Source of the DNA: Deinococcus metalli | GTDB taxonomy: Bacteria; Deinococcota; Deinococci; Deinococcales; Deinococcaceae | Assembly: GCF_014201805.1 (NCBI RefSeq) | Contig: NZ_JACHFK010000009.1 | Span: 62,001 to 126,000 of the forward strand | Direction: 5' to 3' | DNA: 64,000 nt | Shown: piece after piece, positions 55,564-64,000 of the stretch | Layout of the letters: every line of letters starts with the position of its first letter | Numbering within the stretch: the stretch's first letter is position 1 | Notes under the pieces: model-generated | The model's input: the letters and a program-made list of their open reading frames with translations, nothing else | What the model was told of the DNA's origin: nothing | Database searches by the model: none | Position numbers and translations under genes: made by a program

Positions 55564-55591
55564 AAGACACCGGGCCTTCACCCGGTGTCTT
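55564..55591. terminator. Bidirectional terminator between folD and the GT2 gene
   Basis: AAGACACCGGG (55564-55574) and CCCGGTGTCTT (55581-55591) form a perfect 11-bp stem with a 6-nt loop. The A/T ends of the stem provide short T-runs on both strands. It lies between convergent genes. Confidence 0.75.
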
Positions 55592-55609
55592 CCATGCAGG
55601 CGCCTGCGG

Positions 55610-56941
55610 TCAGTCCGTGCCGTACTGCCGCGCGTCGGCCCGGGGCTCGGCCCGGTGCGGAGCGGGGTCCGGCGCGACCTCGTCGTGGCGCTCGCTCTTG
55701 TACCACGCGCGTTTGCCGGTGAAATGGTTCCAGTACGCCAGCGGCATGTTGCCCAGCAGCGCCACCGAGTAGATCGGCAGGCTCAGCAGCGTGTACGGCA
55801 CCGCCCACCAGGCCAGCCGGCGCTCGGCGCGGTAACGCAGCGCCCAGTTGAGTTGCAGGGCCAGCGGCAGCACCGTGAGCAGCACGCCCACCCAGCCGGG
55901 CAGCCACAGGCCCTGCCACCCGGTCACGCGGCGCAGGCCCTGGCTGGCCATGGACACGATCAGGATCAGGTTCAGCCACGGCGCCAGGATGAAGTAGCTG
56001 AAGTCCACGCGAGTCAGCAGGGACGCGGGCCGCTGCCACAGTTTGGGCAGGTAGGCCAGGCACTGCATGGTGCCCTGGGTCCAGCGCGCCCGCTGCCGCA
56101 CGAACTGCCGCAGGTCGAGCACGCCCTGCTGCTGCACGTGTGCCGTCAGGTAGGCCACGCGGTGCCGGGGGTCGTGCAGGCGCACCTCGACGGCGCTGGC
56201 GAAGTCTTCGAGCAGCACGTCCGGCCACGGGTCCACGCCGCGCGCGAGCTGATCGGCCACGTAGCTGGCGCGCATGCACTGGCCGTTGCCGGTGAGTGAC
56301 GCCGTGCCGCCCAGCGTGCGGTAGCGCTGGATGTGCCCGGTGATGAAGGCCTCCAGGTCCTGCTGGAACAGCAGCATCCGGCCCGCGACGCCGCGCCACC
56401 CGGCGGGCGCGCCACTCTGCCGGAAGCGCATCCAGCCCTGCGCGGCCATCACGTGCGGGTCCGCGAAGGCCCCGCGCACCTGCGGCGCGAAGTCCGGGCC
56501 GATGCGGCCGTCGGCGTCCACGACCACGAGCACCGTGTCCTCCAGCGGATGCGCCGTCAGCTGCGGGTCCTGCAGGAGCTGCCGCACGGCCCAGTTCATG
56601 GCCCGGCCCTTGTTCTGCCGCGCCTCGGGCGGGCGGCGGCGCAGCAGCAGCACGTGTGGGTCGCGCTGCGCCGCCGCCTCGACCAGGGCGGCGGTGCGGT
56701 CGTCGCTGGCGTCGTCGATCACCACGACGCGGGCGTCCGGCACCGCCGCGCGCAGGTTCTCCAGGGTGGGCACGATCACCTGCGCCTCGTTCAGCGCCGG
56801 GATCAGGAACACCAGCCGCGCGCCGTGGTGCCGCTGTGGGGGTCGGGGCGCGGGACGGGTGGCGGCGAGCGTCTGCTGGATCACGTACGCTGCGAAGAGA
56901 AGCAGGCCGAGCACGTCAAGGACAGTCAGGGCGTTCGTCAA
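55610..56941 (-). CDS. GT2-family processive-type glycosyltransferase, membrane
   Basis: About 443 residues. A first membrane helix (VLDVLGLLLFAAYVIQQTL), then a GT2 domain with VFLIPALNEAQVI, VVVIDDASDDRT, VLVVVDADGRI (DxD-type), LLEDFASAVEV and the QRARWTQGT (QxxRW) motif of cellulose- and hyaluronan-synthase-like enzymes, then three or more C-terminal helices. The product is unknown. The start is uncertain: TTG 56941 has GGGAG upstream, while TTG 56974 opens the frame. The C-terminus is a charged Pro/Arg tail. Confidence 0.8.
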   Translation of the reverse strand: MTNALTVLDVLGLLLFAAYVIQQTLAATRPAPRPPQRHHGARLVFLIPALNEAQVIVPTLENLRAAVPDARVVVIDDASDDRTAALVEAAAQRDPHVLLLRRRPPEARQNKGRAMNWAVRQLLQDPQLTAHPLEDTVLVVVDADGRIGPDFAPQVRGAFADPHVMAAQGWMRFRQSGAPAGWRGVAGRMLLFQQDLEAFITGHIQRYRTLGGTASLTGNGQCMRASYVADQLARGVDPWPDVLLEDFASAVEVRLHDPRHRVAYLTAHVQQQGVLDLRQFVRQRARWTQGTMQCLAYLPKLWQRPASLLTRVDFSYFILAPWLNLILIVSMASQGLRRVTGWQGLWLPGWVGVLLTVLPLALQLNWALRYRAERRLAWWAVPYTLLSLPIYSVALLGNMPLAYWNHFTGKRAWYKSERHDEVAPDPAPHRAEPRADARQYGTD

Positions 56942-57044
56942 GGGTCTCCCAGGGGGGCCGCCAGGGCGGCGCAACTCTCACATCATGCCTGATCACGGCC
57001 TGACTTGACCAGGGGGCTGGATGAGAAAACGTATCCTGTCCCGT

Positions 57045-58466
57045 ATGTCTGTCGTGACCCGCATCGCTCCCAGCCCGACCGGCGACCCGCACGTGGGCAC
57101 CGCGTACATCGGCCTATTCAACTTCATCCTGGCCCGCCAGGCGGGCGGAAGGTTCATCCTGCGCATCGAGGACACCGACCGTGGCCGCTACGTCGCGGAC
57201 AGCGAGACGCGCATCTTCCGCATGATGCAGTGGCTGGGCCTGACCCCCGACGAGTCCCCTCTCCAGGGCGGCCCTAACGGCCCGTACCGGCAATCCGAGC
57301 GCATGGACCTGTACGGCGACTACGCCCGGCAGCTCGTCGCGTCCGGTCACGCGTATTACGCGTTCGAGACGCCGGACGAGCTGTCGGCGCTGCGCGAGGC
57401 GGCGCAGGCGGCCGGCCACGTGATCCACGTGCCGAGCCGGGACCTGGACGCGGCCGAGGCGCAGCGCCGGGTGGACGCGGGCGAGGCGGCCGTGATCCGC
57501 CTGAAGGTGCCGCGTGAGGGCGAGACGGTCGTGAACGACGTGCTGCGCGACCCGATCCACTTCCAGAACCGCGAGATCGACGACAAGGTGCTGCTCAAGG
57601 CCGACGGCTTTCCCACGTACCACCTCGCGAACGTGGTGGACGACCGCGCGATGGGCGTGACGCACGTGGTGCGCGCCGAGGAGTGGATCACGTCCACGCC
57701 CATCCACATCCTGCTGTACCGCGCCTTTTCGTGGCCCGAGCCGGTGTGGGCGCACATGCCGCTGCTGCGCAACGCCGACCGCAGCAAGATCAGCAAGCGC
57801 AAGAACCCCACCAGCGTCGAGTGGTACCAGCAGCAGGGCTTCTTGCCCGAGGCGCTGCTGAACTTCCTGGCGACCATGGGCTGGACGCACCCGGACGGCC
57901 GCGAGATCTTCGACCTGCCCGAACTCGAGCGGGTGTTCCGCGTGGAGGACGTGACGCTGGGCGGCCCGGTGTTCGATCAGGCCAGGCTGCGCTGGTACAA
58001 CGGCAAGTACCTGCGCGAGGTGTTGACGGAGGACGACGTGGCCCGCCGCCTGCACGCGTTCCTGGCAGAGCACAAGTCGGACCTGCCGCTCGACGACCAC
58101 TTCCGCGCCGTGACGCGCCTGATGACGCCGCGTATCGAGGTCTTCAGCGAGTTCCTCGACAAGACGCCGTACTTCTGGTCGGAGACCTACCCCGTGACCG
58201 AGAAGGCGCAGGCGGCCATCGACGGCGCGCGCGACGTGCTGCCGGACCTCACCGCCCGCCTGAAGAACGCGCCCGCCTTCGATGCCGTGAGCATCAAGGC
58301 GCTGTTCCAGACCTACGCCGAGGAGCAGGGCCTGAAGCTCGGCAAGGTGATGCCGCCGGTGCGCGCGGCCGTGGCCGGGACGCTGGAAAGCCCGGACCTG
58401 CCGGAGCTGCTCGCCACGCTGGGCCAGGAGCGCGTCGTGGCGCGGCTCACGCGGGCGCTGCCGTGA
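57045..58466 (+). CDS. gltX: Glutamyl-tRNA synthetase
   Basis: A 473-residue class I synthetase. HIGH-like PSPTGDPHVGTAYIGLFN, IEDTDRGR, the zinc-less central region, DGFPTYHLANVVDD and the KMSKS-like RSKISKRKNP are present. The ATG is 7 nt after TATCCT (57032-57037); the frame opens at 57021 but the leaderless geometry supports 57045. Whether it also charges tRNA-Gln cannot be judged from the sequence alone. Confidence 0.95.
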   Translation: MSVVTRIAPSPTGDPHVGTAYIGLFNFILARQAGGRFILRIEDTDRGRYVADSETRIFRMMQWLGLTPDESPLQGGPNGPYRQSERMDLYGDYARQLVASGHAYYAFETPDELSALREAAQAAGHVIHVPSRDLDAAEAQRRVDAGEAAVIRLKVPREGETVVNDVLRDPIHFQNREIDDKVLLKADGFPTYHLANVVDDRAMGVTHVVRAEEWITSTPIHILLYRAFSWPEPVWAHMPLLRNADRSKISKRKNPTSVEWYQQQGFLPEALLNFLATMGWTHPDGREIFDLPELERVFRVEDVTLGGPVFDQARLRWYNGKYLREVLTEDDVARRLHAFLAEHKSDLPLDDHFRAVTRLMTPRIEVFSEFLDKTPYFWSETYPVTEKAQAAIDGARDVLPDLTARLKNAPAFDAVSIKALFQTYAEEQGLKLGKVMPPVRAAVAGTLESPDLPELLATLGQERVVARLTRALP

Positions 58467-58476
58467 GCGCGGCGGC

Positions 58477-58830
58477 ATGAGCGTGCTGGCAGGCGTGCTG
58501 GTCGCCGGGATCGCGCTGCTGCACGTGTACATCCTGGTGCTGGAGATGGTCCTGTGGGAGACACCGCGCGCCATGCGGGCCTTCGGCACAACCCCGGACT
58601 TCGCGCGGCAGACCCGCGCGCTGGCGGCCAACCAGGGCCTGTACAACGGCTTCCTGGCCGCCGGGCTGCTGTGGGGGCTGCTGATCCAGTCACCCTCGGT
58701 GCAACTGTTCTTCCTGAGCTGCGTGGCCGTGGCGGGGATCTACGGCGCGCTCACCGCCAACCGGCGCATCCTGTTCGTGCAGACGGTACCGGCCGCCGTG
58801 GCGATCCTGGCCGTGCTGCTGTCGCGCTGA
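58477..58830 (+). CDS. DUF1304-family membrane protein
   Basis: 117 residues and four membrane helices. LLHVYILVLEMVLWETPRAM, then ANQGLYNGFLAAGLLWGLL and a final AVAGIYGALTANRR match DUF1304. It starts 10 nt after gltX with no clear promoter, so it is probably in the same transcript. Function unknown. Confidence 0.82.
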   Translation: MSVLAGVLVAGIALLHVYILVLEMVLWETPRAMRAFGTTPDFARQTRALAANQGLYNGFLAAGLLWGLLIQSPSVQLFFLSCVAVAGIYGALTANRRILFVQTVPAAVAILAVLLSR

Positions 58831-58833
58831 CGG

Positions 58834-59235
58834 TCACGGCCGGGCTCCGGACGTGAACTCCAGCCGGCCCGTACCGGCGTGCAGGATCAGGGTGGAGCCG
58901 CGCCACTCCACGCGCGTGACCCGCTCCAGCAGGGTGGTGAAGTCCTCGCGCAGCGCCAGCGCGTGGTCCGGGCAGAAGTCGCCGGTGCCGGCCTGCACGT
59001 TCCAGATGCGGACAGAGTTGCCGCTGATCGCCACGCGGGCGCGCAGCGGACTGCACCCCGTCGTGCCGGTCAGCCGCCCGCCGTGGACGGTGAAGGCGGG
59101 CCGGGCCATCCGCGTGCCGGGCACCCGCAGCCGGCCCCCGTCCGGCGTGAGGCCCGCGAGCGTCCAGCGTGGACCGGCGAAGGGCACGGGCAGGGGCGCG
59201 GTGGTCAGGGCGAGCACGGCCAGGATGCTCAGCAT
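58834..59235 (-). CDS. Exported META-domain protein
   Basis: 133 residues. A signal peptide ([20 protein letters not shown]) is followed by a META-like (HslJ-type) domain with [17 protein letters not shown], two cysteines and the [18 protein letters not shown]-terminal strand pattern. I start at ATG 59235, 6 nt after GACACT (59242-59247), rather than at 59250. Family members are heat- or secretion-related envelope proteins. Role here unknown. Confidence 0.7.
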   Translation of the reverse strand: MLSILAVLALTTAPLPVPFAGPRWTLAGLTPDGGRLRVPGTRMARPAFTVHGGRLTGTTGCSPLRARVAISGNSVRIWNVQAGTGDFCPDHALALREDFTTLLERVTRVEWRGSTLILHAGTGRLEFTSGARP

Positions 59236-59319
59236 GACCGCAGTGTCCACGTCCGGCCTGATGCGGAGGTGAGGACGCTAGACTGCGTCCAAACGAGCGT
59301 TAGATCAGGAGGCACACAC

Positions 59320-59741
<422 letters not shown>

Positions 59742-59745
<4 letters not shown>

Positions 59746-60929
59746 GCGACGCCACCTACGGCGCGCCCGCCCGCTCAGACATGGGCCGCGTGCTGCCGCT
59801 GTACGCGGCCCAGGCGCTGGCGACCGGCGCGACCACGGTCAGCACGGTGCTCGCCAGCCTGATCATCAGCGGGCTGGCCAGTGAGACGCTGGCGGGGCTG
59901 CCCAGCACGCTGATCCAGACCTCCGGGGCGCTGTCGGCCGGGGCCTTCGGCGCGCTGATGCTGCGCGCCGGGCGGCGTACGGGCCTGGCAGCGGCCTTCA
60001 CGCTGGGCGCGCTGGGGGCCGTGGTCGGCTTTCTGGGCGCCCGCGCGGGCATAACCCCGGTGTTCCTGCTGGGCGCGATGCTGATGGGCGGCGCGCAGGG
60101 CGGCTACCAGCAGGCCCGTTACGCCGCCGCCGAGAGCGTTCCGGAAGGGCGGCGCGGCCTGGCGCTGGGCGTGATGATGCTGATGAGCGTGCTGGGCTCG
60201 TTCGTGATCACCGGCTTCTCGCGGCCCATCGAGGCGCTGGGCCGGGCGCTGGGGAGCACGCCGGAGGTCGCCGGGTGGCTGGTCGGTGGAGGCCTGCTGG
60301 CGACCGCAGCCGGCCTGATGGTCGCGTGGAAGCCGCTGCGCCCGGCCCACCCGAACGCCGGCGCCGGCACGCCGCAGGCCCGGCTGGGCGCCCTCCAGGC
60401 GTTCCGCATTCCCGGCGTGCGCTCCACCGCGCTGGCCATGGCGACCGCGCAGGGCCTGATGGTCACGCTGATGAGCCTCACGCCGCTGCGCGCGCACCAC
60501 ATGGGCGTGGATCACGCGGGCGTGGCCGCGCTGATCTCGGGGCACATCCTGGGCATGTTCGGCTTCGGATGGCTGACCGGCCCGCTGATCGACCGCGTGG
60601 GCCTGCGCTTCGGATATGTGGGCGGCGCGGCCCTGCTGCTGGCCGCCGCCGTGACCGCTCCACTGACCGGCACCGCGTGGCTGGGCGTGTCCATGTTCCT
60701 GCTGGGCCTGGGCTGGAACCTGGCCTTCGTGGCGGGCAGCAAGGCCCTCACACGCTTCCCGGCCGCGCAGGGCATCACCGACAGCCTGGGCTTCGTGGCG
60801 TCCGGGCTGGGCACGTTGATCGGCGGCGTCGTGATCGCCCGGGTCGGCTTCCCGGTCCTGGCCGCCGCGTGCGCGGCGTGGGCGCTGCTGCCGCTGGTCA
60901 GCGCGTGGCGGGTGCGGCCGCCAACGTGA
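59742..60929 (+). CDS. MFS transporter
   Basis: 395 residues and about 12 membrane helices. The loop between helices 2 and 3 has the MFS-like [11 protein letters not shown], and the second half has [17 protein letters not shown]. Substrate unknown. It starts at GTG 59742 inside the stop of the B12-binding subunit, so the two are coupled. A link to cobalamin or an organic acid is possible but untested. Confidence 0.85.
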
Positions 60930-61101
60930 ACCAGCACTCTGGGCACCAGACCCGCCAGCCCAGCAAGCTGGGTAGCAGCCACGCATGGATGGAGTGACGC
61001 TGAGGGCCGCGTCGTGAGGATGCGCCCAGCGTCCGGCCGCCCCGAGTGACCTGGGCCACGACGAACGCGCCGCCCTGATCCCAGAAGGCGGCGCGCGTCA
61101 T
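60898..61101 (-). CDS. Hypothetical small protein, 67 residues
   Basis: The ORF begins MTRAAFWDQGGAFVVAQVTR and ends in a hydrophobic, Trp-rich stretch with CPEC-like cysteines ([11 protein letters not shown]). The ATG lies 6 nt after GACATT (61108-61113), the local leaderless geometry. It overlaps the convergent MFS gene by 32 nt. It occupies the otherwise empty 194-bp gap before pstB, in which I see nothing else. Weakly supported. Confidence 0.35.
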   Translation of the reverse strand: MTRAAFWDQGGAFVVAQVTRGGRTLGASSRRGPQRHSIHAWLLPSLLGWRVWCPECWFTLAAAPATR

Positions 61102-61123
61102 GCCCGGAATGTCGGCCCGGCGC

Positions 61124-61897
61124 TTACCCGAAGCGTCCGCTCACGTAGGCCTCGGTGCGCTCGTCGCGGGGGCTGGTGAAGATCTGGTCGGTCACGCCGT
61201 GCTCGACCATGTCGCCCACCAGGAAGAACGACGTGGTGTCGCTCACTCGGGCGGCCTGGTGCATGTTGTGCGTGACGATCACGATGGTCGTGACCTTCTT
61301 CAGCTCCGACATCAGGTCCTCGATCTTGGCGGTGCTGGCCGGGTCCAGGGCGCTGGTGGGCTCGTCCATGAGCAGGATCTCGGGCTCGACCGCCAGGGCG
61401 CGGGCGATGCACAATCTCTGCTGCTGCCCGCCGGACAGGCCGGTGGCGGGCGTGTTCAGGCGGTCCTTGACTTCCGTCCACAGCGCCGCGCCCTTGAGGC
61501 TGCGCTCCGCGACCTGCATCAGCTGGGCGCGGTCGCGCACGCCGCTGAGTTTCAGGCCCGACACGACGTTGTCGAACACGCTCATGGTCGGGAAGGGATT
61601 GGGCTTCTGGAAGACCATGCCCACGCGGCGGCGCATGCTGACCGGGTCGACGGCCGGGTCGTAGATGTCCTGGCCGTCCAGCAGGATCTTGCCGGCAACG
61701 CGCGCGCCGGGCGTCAGGTCGTGCATGCGGTTGATGGCGCGCAGGAAGGTGGTCTTGCCGCAGCCGGACGGGCCGATCAGGGCGTTCACGGTGCCCCGGC
61801 GGAAATCCAGGCTGACGCTTTTCACGGCGCGGTTCTCGCCGTAGAAGATGTCGACATTCTGGGCGCTGAGGATCACGGGGGAGGTGGACTGGGTCAT
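61124..61897 (-). CDS. pstB: Phosphate ABC transporter ATP-binding protein
   Basis: A 257-residue ABC ATPase. Walker [18 protein letters not shown], the Pst-specific [15 protein letters not shown], signature [15 protein letters not shown], Walker [14 protein letters not shown] and [13 protein letters not shown] identify PstB. GGAG lies upstream of the ATG. It follows pstA by 109 nt, a gap that contains a large inverted repeat. Confidence 0.95.
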   Translation of the reverse strand: MTQSTSPVILSAQNVDIFYGENRAVKSVSLDFRRGTVNALIGPSGCGKTTFLRAINRMHDLTPGARVAGKILLDGQDIYDPAVDPVSMRRRVGMVFQKPNPFPTMSVFDNVVSGLKLSGVRDRAQLMQVAERSLKGAALWTEVKDRLNTPATGLSGGQQQRLCIARALAVEPEILLMDEPTSALDPASTAKIEDLMSELKKVTTIVIVTHNMHQAARVSDTTSFFLVGDMVEHGVTDQIFTSPRDERTEAYVSGRFG

Positions 61898-61911
61898 GTC
61901 AGGGGACTCCT

Positions 61912-62005
61912 GGGACGTGGGCTCTGGGCGATGAGCGCTGAGGGAAAACCGGTGGGCGTCGGGTGTGCTGCCTGCTCAGAGCTCAGAGCCCAGCGCTCAC
62001 GTCCC
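61912..62005. repeat. Large imperfect inverted repeat between pstA and pstB
   Basis: Outer arms GGGACGTG (61912-61919) and CACGTCCC (61998-62005) are perfect complements. Inside, GCTCTGGGC-like and AGCGCTGAG-like blocks recur in both arms in mixed order, together with GAGCTCAGAGCCCAGCGCTC near 61979-61998. It would fold the pstA-pstB intercistronic RNA and may be a dispersed repeat. Confidence 0.5.
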
Positions 62006-62006
62006 C

Positions 62007-62873
62007 TTATTTCCGGCGGCTGAAGCGCCGGGCGAGCAGGCTGGTCACGAAGATCAGCACGATCAGCAGCAGCGCGCCGGCCTTGGCGAGGCGCTGGTTC
62101 TCGTCGTACGCGCTGGTCGCACCGCGGTAGATCTCGAGCGGCAGGGCGCTCATGGGTTTGGCGGGATTCAGGTTCACGTTCGGGTTGCCGAAGGCGGTGA
62201 ACAGCAGCGGCGCGGCCTCGCCGGCCACGCGCGCCAGCGCCAGCATGACGCCGGTGACGATGCCCCCGGCGGCGGCCGGCAGCACGATCCGCAGCGTGAC
62301 CAGCCACTTGGGCAGGCCCAGCGCCAGCCCGGCCTCGCGCACGCTCTGCGGCACGAGTTTCAGGACTTCCTCGCTGGTGCGCACCACGATCGGGATCATC
62401 AGGAAGCCCAGCGCGAGCGCGCCCGCGAAGCCGGAGAACCCGAAGTGCAGCACGATCAGGCCGTACGCGACCAGACCCATCACGATGGCGGGGATGCCCG
62501 CGAGCACGTCGCTGATCATGCGGACGGTGGGCATCAGCGGGTGGCGGGGGTACTCGGACAGGAAGATCCCGCCGGCCACGCCGACGATCACGCCGATCAC
62601 GGAGGCCATCAGCAGCATCTCGACGCTGCCGGCGATGGCGTTCAGCAACCCGCCGCCCGTCTCGCCTTCCGGGGCGGGCACCTTGGTGAAGAAGGCGAGG
62701 TTCATGGCGCCCAGACCCTCACGCAGCAGGTACACGAAGATCAGGATCAGGGGCGCCACCACGACCAGCGTGGCGAGCAGGATCAGCGCGCCCATCAGCA
62801 GGTTCTTCACGCGCCGCGCGGGGCTCAGGGCGGTGGTCGGGCGGGCGGCGGCGGACGTCAGGGCGCTCATCAT
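62007..62873 (-). CDS. pstA: Phosphate ABC transporter permease PstA
   Basis: 288 residues with about six membrane helices. The EAA coupling loop is [21 protein letters not shown], preceded by [26 protein letters not shown] follows, as in PstA. The ATG overlaps the pstC stop (4 nt). The C-terminus is basic and cytosolic. Confidence 0.94.
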   Translation of the reverse strand: MMSALTSAAARPTTALSPARRVKNLLMGALILLATLVVVAPLILIFVYLLREGLGAMNLAFFTKVPAPEGETGGGLLNAIAGSVEMLLMASVIGVIVGVAGGIFLSEYPRHPLMPTVRMISDVLAGIPAIVMGLVAYGLIVLHFGFSGFAGALALGFLMIPIVVRTSEEVLKLVPQSVREAGLALGLPKWLVTLRIVLPAAAGGIVTGVMLALARVAGEAAPLLFTAFGNPNVNLNPAKPMSALPLEIYRGATSAYDENQRLAKAGALLLIVLIFVTSLLARRFSRRK

Positions 62874-63877
62874 TGGATTCCCTTGGGCGTCAGGCGGGCG
62901 ATGATCAGCCGCGCGACGTAGTTCACGAGCACGCTCAGGAAGAACAGCGTCAGGCCGAGCGTCACCACCGACGAGCGGTGCAGCGTCTCACGGGCGTCTC
63001 CGAACTGGTTGGCGATCACCGAGGCCATGGTGCTGGCGTTGCCCCAGATGGAGCGCAGCACGTCCTGGCTGTCCCCGATCACCATGGCGACGGCCAGCGT
63101 CTCGCCCAGCGCGCGGCCCAGCGCGAGGATCACGCCGCCCAGGATGCCGGCGCGGGCGTAAGGCAAGATGGCGCGCGAGATGACTTCCCACTTGGTCGCG
63201 CCCAGCGCGTACATCGCCTCGCGCTGGTCCTGCGGCACCAGCCGGATCACGTCGCGCGCCACCGAGGCGGTGTACGGCAGGATCATGACCGTCAGGATGA
63301 TGATCGCCAGGGCCAGGCCGCGCCCCGCACCGCTGCTGGGCACGAAGAAGCACTGCAGCGTGGTCTTGTTCTCGGCCCACAGCGCAGCGCACTTGGTGTA
63401 CAGCGCCAGGCGGTCGGGGTGGTCGGGGCTGAAGAAGGTGATCTGCCAGCGGCCCAGGATGGGCGCGATCACGAACAGGGCCCACAGGCCGTACACCACG
63501 CTGGGCACGGCGGCCAGCAGCTCGATCAGGTACCCGACCGGGTTGGCCAGCCACCGGGGCGCGTACTCCGCGACGAACAGGGCGCTCGCGACGGCCAGCG
63601 GCACGCTGATCAGCAGCGCGACCAGGCTGGTCACCAGGGTGCCCGCGATCATGCTGGACGCCCCGAACACGCCGGCGACCGGGTTCCACGTGCGCTGCGT
63701 GAAGAAGCTCAGGCCGAAGTGTTGCAGGGCGGGCCAGGAATCCCGGGTGAGCTGGTAGATGCTGGTCAGGAAGACCAGCAGGATCACCGAGGCCAGGACC
63801 AGGATCAGGCCCTCGAACACGCGGTCGCTGGCGCTCGACAGTCTGGCGGGCGGGGCGGGGCGGGTGGGTTCACTCAT
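62870..63877 (-). CDS. pstC: Phosphate ABC transporter permease PstC
   Basis: 335 residues with about six to seven membrane helices. [17 protein letters not shown], the EAA loop [20 protein letters not shown] and [17 protein letters not shown] are typical PstC. An extra periplasmic-side loop of some 45 residues ([19 protein letters not shown], with two cysteines) sits between helices 3 and 4. It is the first pst gene in the window. pstS and the promoter should lie beyond 64000. Confidence 0.94.
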   Translation of the reverse strand: MSEPTRPAPPARLSSASDRVFEGLILVLASVILLVFLTSIYQLTRDSWPALQHFGLSFFTQRTWNPVAGVFGASSMIAGTLVTSLVALLISVPLAVASALFVAEYAPRWLANPVGYLIELLAAVPSVVYGLWALFVIAPILGRWQITFFSPDHPDRLALYTKCAALWAENKTTLQCFFVPSSGAGRGLALAIIILTVMILPYTASVARDVIRLVPQDQREAMYALGATKWEVISRAILPYARAGILGGVILALGRALGETLAVAMVIGDSQDVLRSIWGNASTMASVIANQFGDARETLHRSSVVTLGLTLFFLSVLVNYVARLIIARLTPKGIQ

Positions 63878-63959
63878 GGGATCATGACCTCGGCAGGCAT
63901 CTGGGCCACAGTTGACCCCGGGATCGTCATGGGCGGGTCAGGCCGGGTCCCGGGGTACG

Positions 63960-63991
63960 AAAAACGGGCGGCCACGCGTGGTGGACCGCCC
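63960..63991 (-). terminator. Terminator/attenuator upstream of pstC
   Basis: Read on the minus strand: GGGCGG (63991-63986), then CCAC...GTGG, then CCGCCC (63971-63966), then G and TTTTT (63964-63960). It sits before pstC in the direction of transcription, so it probably ends most pstS transcripts and lets a fraction continue into pstCAB. The rest of the 123-bp edge segment shows no gene. Confidence 0.75.
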
Positions 63992-64000
63992 CGTAGAGGT

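Overview
The window is about 64 kb of very GC-rich, densely coding chromosomal DNA. It most likely comes from a Deinococcus species. Supporting features are a HspR-type heat-shock repressor, an 81-residue L28 without zinc-ribbon cysteines beside a metal-binding lipoprotein-type gene, a class II fructose bisphosphatase and polyphosphate glucokinase, and a near-universal promoter style: a TANNNT -10 box followed by about 6 nt and then the start codon. That style implies leaderless mRNAs, which are known to be abundant in Deinococcus. I see no rRNA, tRNA, IS element, prophage or CRISPR array. Most of the window is core metabolism and housekeeping, so the interest lies in small regulatory devices between genes. 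Layout, left part: amidohydrolase, polyphosphate glucokinase, TetR regulator and a 2-phosphoglycerate-kinase-like protein with three ATP-cone-like repeats (1-4.4 kb); Ohr, PdxH, MutM, pyroglutamyl peptidase (4.6-7.3 kb); a MoxR / DUF58-transglutaminase fusion operon (8.5-12.4 kb); methylmalonyl-CoA epimerase, a thioesterase-like gene with a palindromic operator, DUF402, PurN and M20 peptidase (12.4-16.3 kb); a tandem-duplicated HspR and a phosphatase (16.5-18 kb). Next is a divergent locus in which a TPR/BTAD regulator faces a tiny exported peptide, a 65-residue protein and an HD-GYP phosphodiesterase (18.1-21.1 kb). Middle part: LysR; cysS behind a Cys-Cys leader peptide and terminator (22.5-24.2 kb); alr behind a leaderless 19-codon minigene; secreted proteins; GlpX, HisA, a GT4 glycosyltransferase, MurJ, Pgm and TrxB (24.4-38.2 kb). 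A zinc/manganese block follows (38.4-43.3 kb): a Zur/Fur-like box, a COG0523 GTPase, L28, a metal-binding protein, an ABC ATPase and a permease. Right part: a lincosamide-nucleotidyltransferase-like gene, gluconokinase and a DUF2268 protein; then an ABC-F ATPase with a cytidine/blasticidin-deaminase-like gene, behind a leader containing an fMet-Arg-Leu minigene and a stem that would hide the ABC-F ribosome-binding site (45.7-47.9 kb). After these come a nitroreductase/HxlR pair, an SDR/AraC pair behind a second leaderless minigene, a ZTP riboswitch driving purH-folD (52.9-55.5 kb), a GT2 enzyme, GltX, a B12-binding mutase subunit with an MFS transporter, and pstC-pstA-pstB (61.1-63.9 kb), with pstS presumably just beyond the right edge. 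How the genes work together: purN, purH and folD serve purine and one-carbon metabolism; ppgK, pgm, glpX and gntK serve sugar-phosphate metabolism; COG0523, L28 and the ABC transporter form a metal-homeostasis set; the ABC-F and deaminase genes look like an inducible ribosome-antibiotic defence. The most novel candidates are the Met-Arg-Leu translational attenuator, the divergent exported-peptide/TPR regulator circuit, the cysS attenuator, and the repeated use of leaderless minigenes whose stop codon overlaps the start of the next gene.
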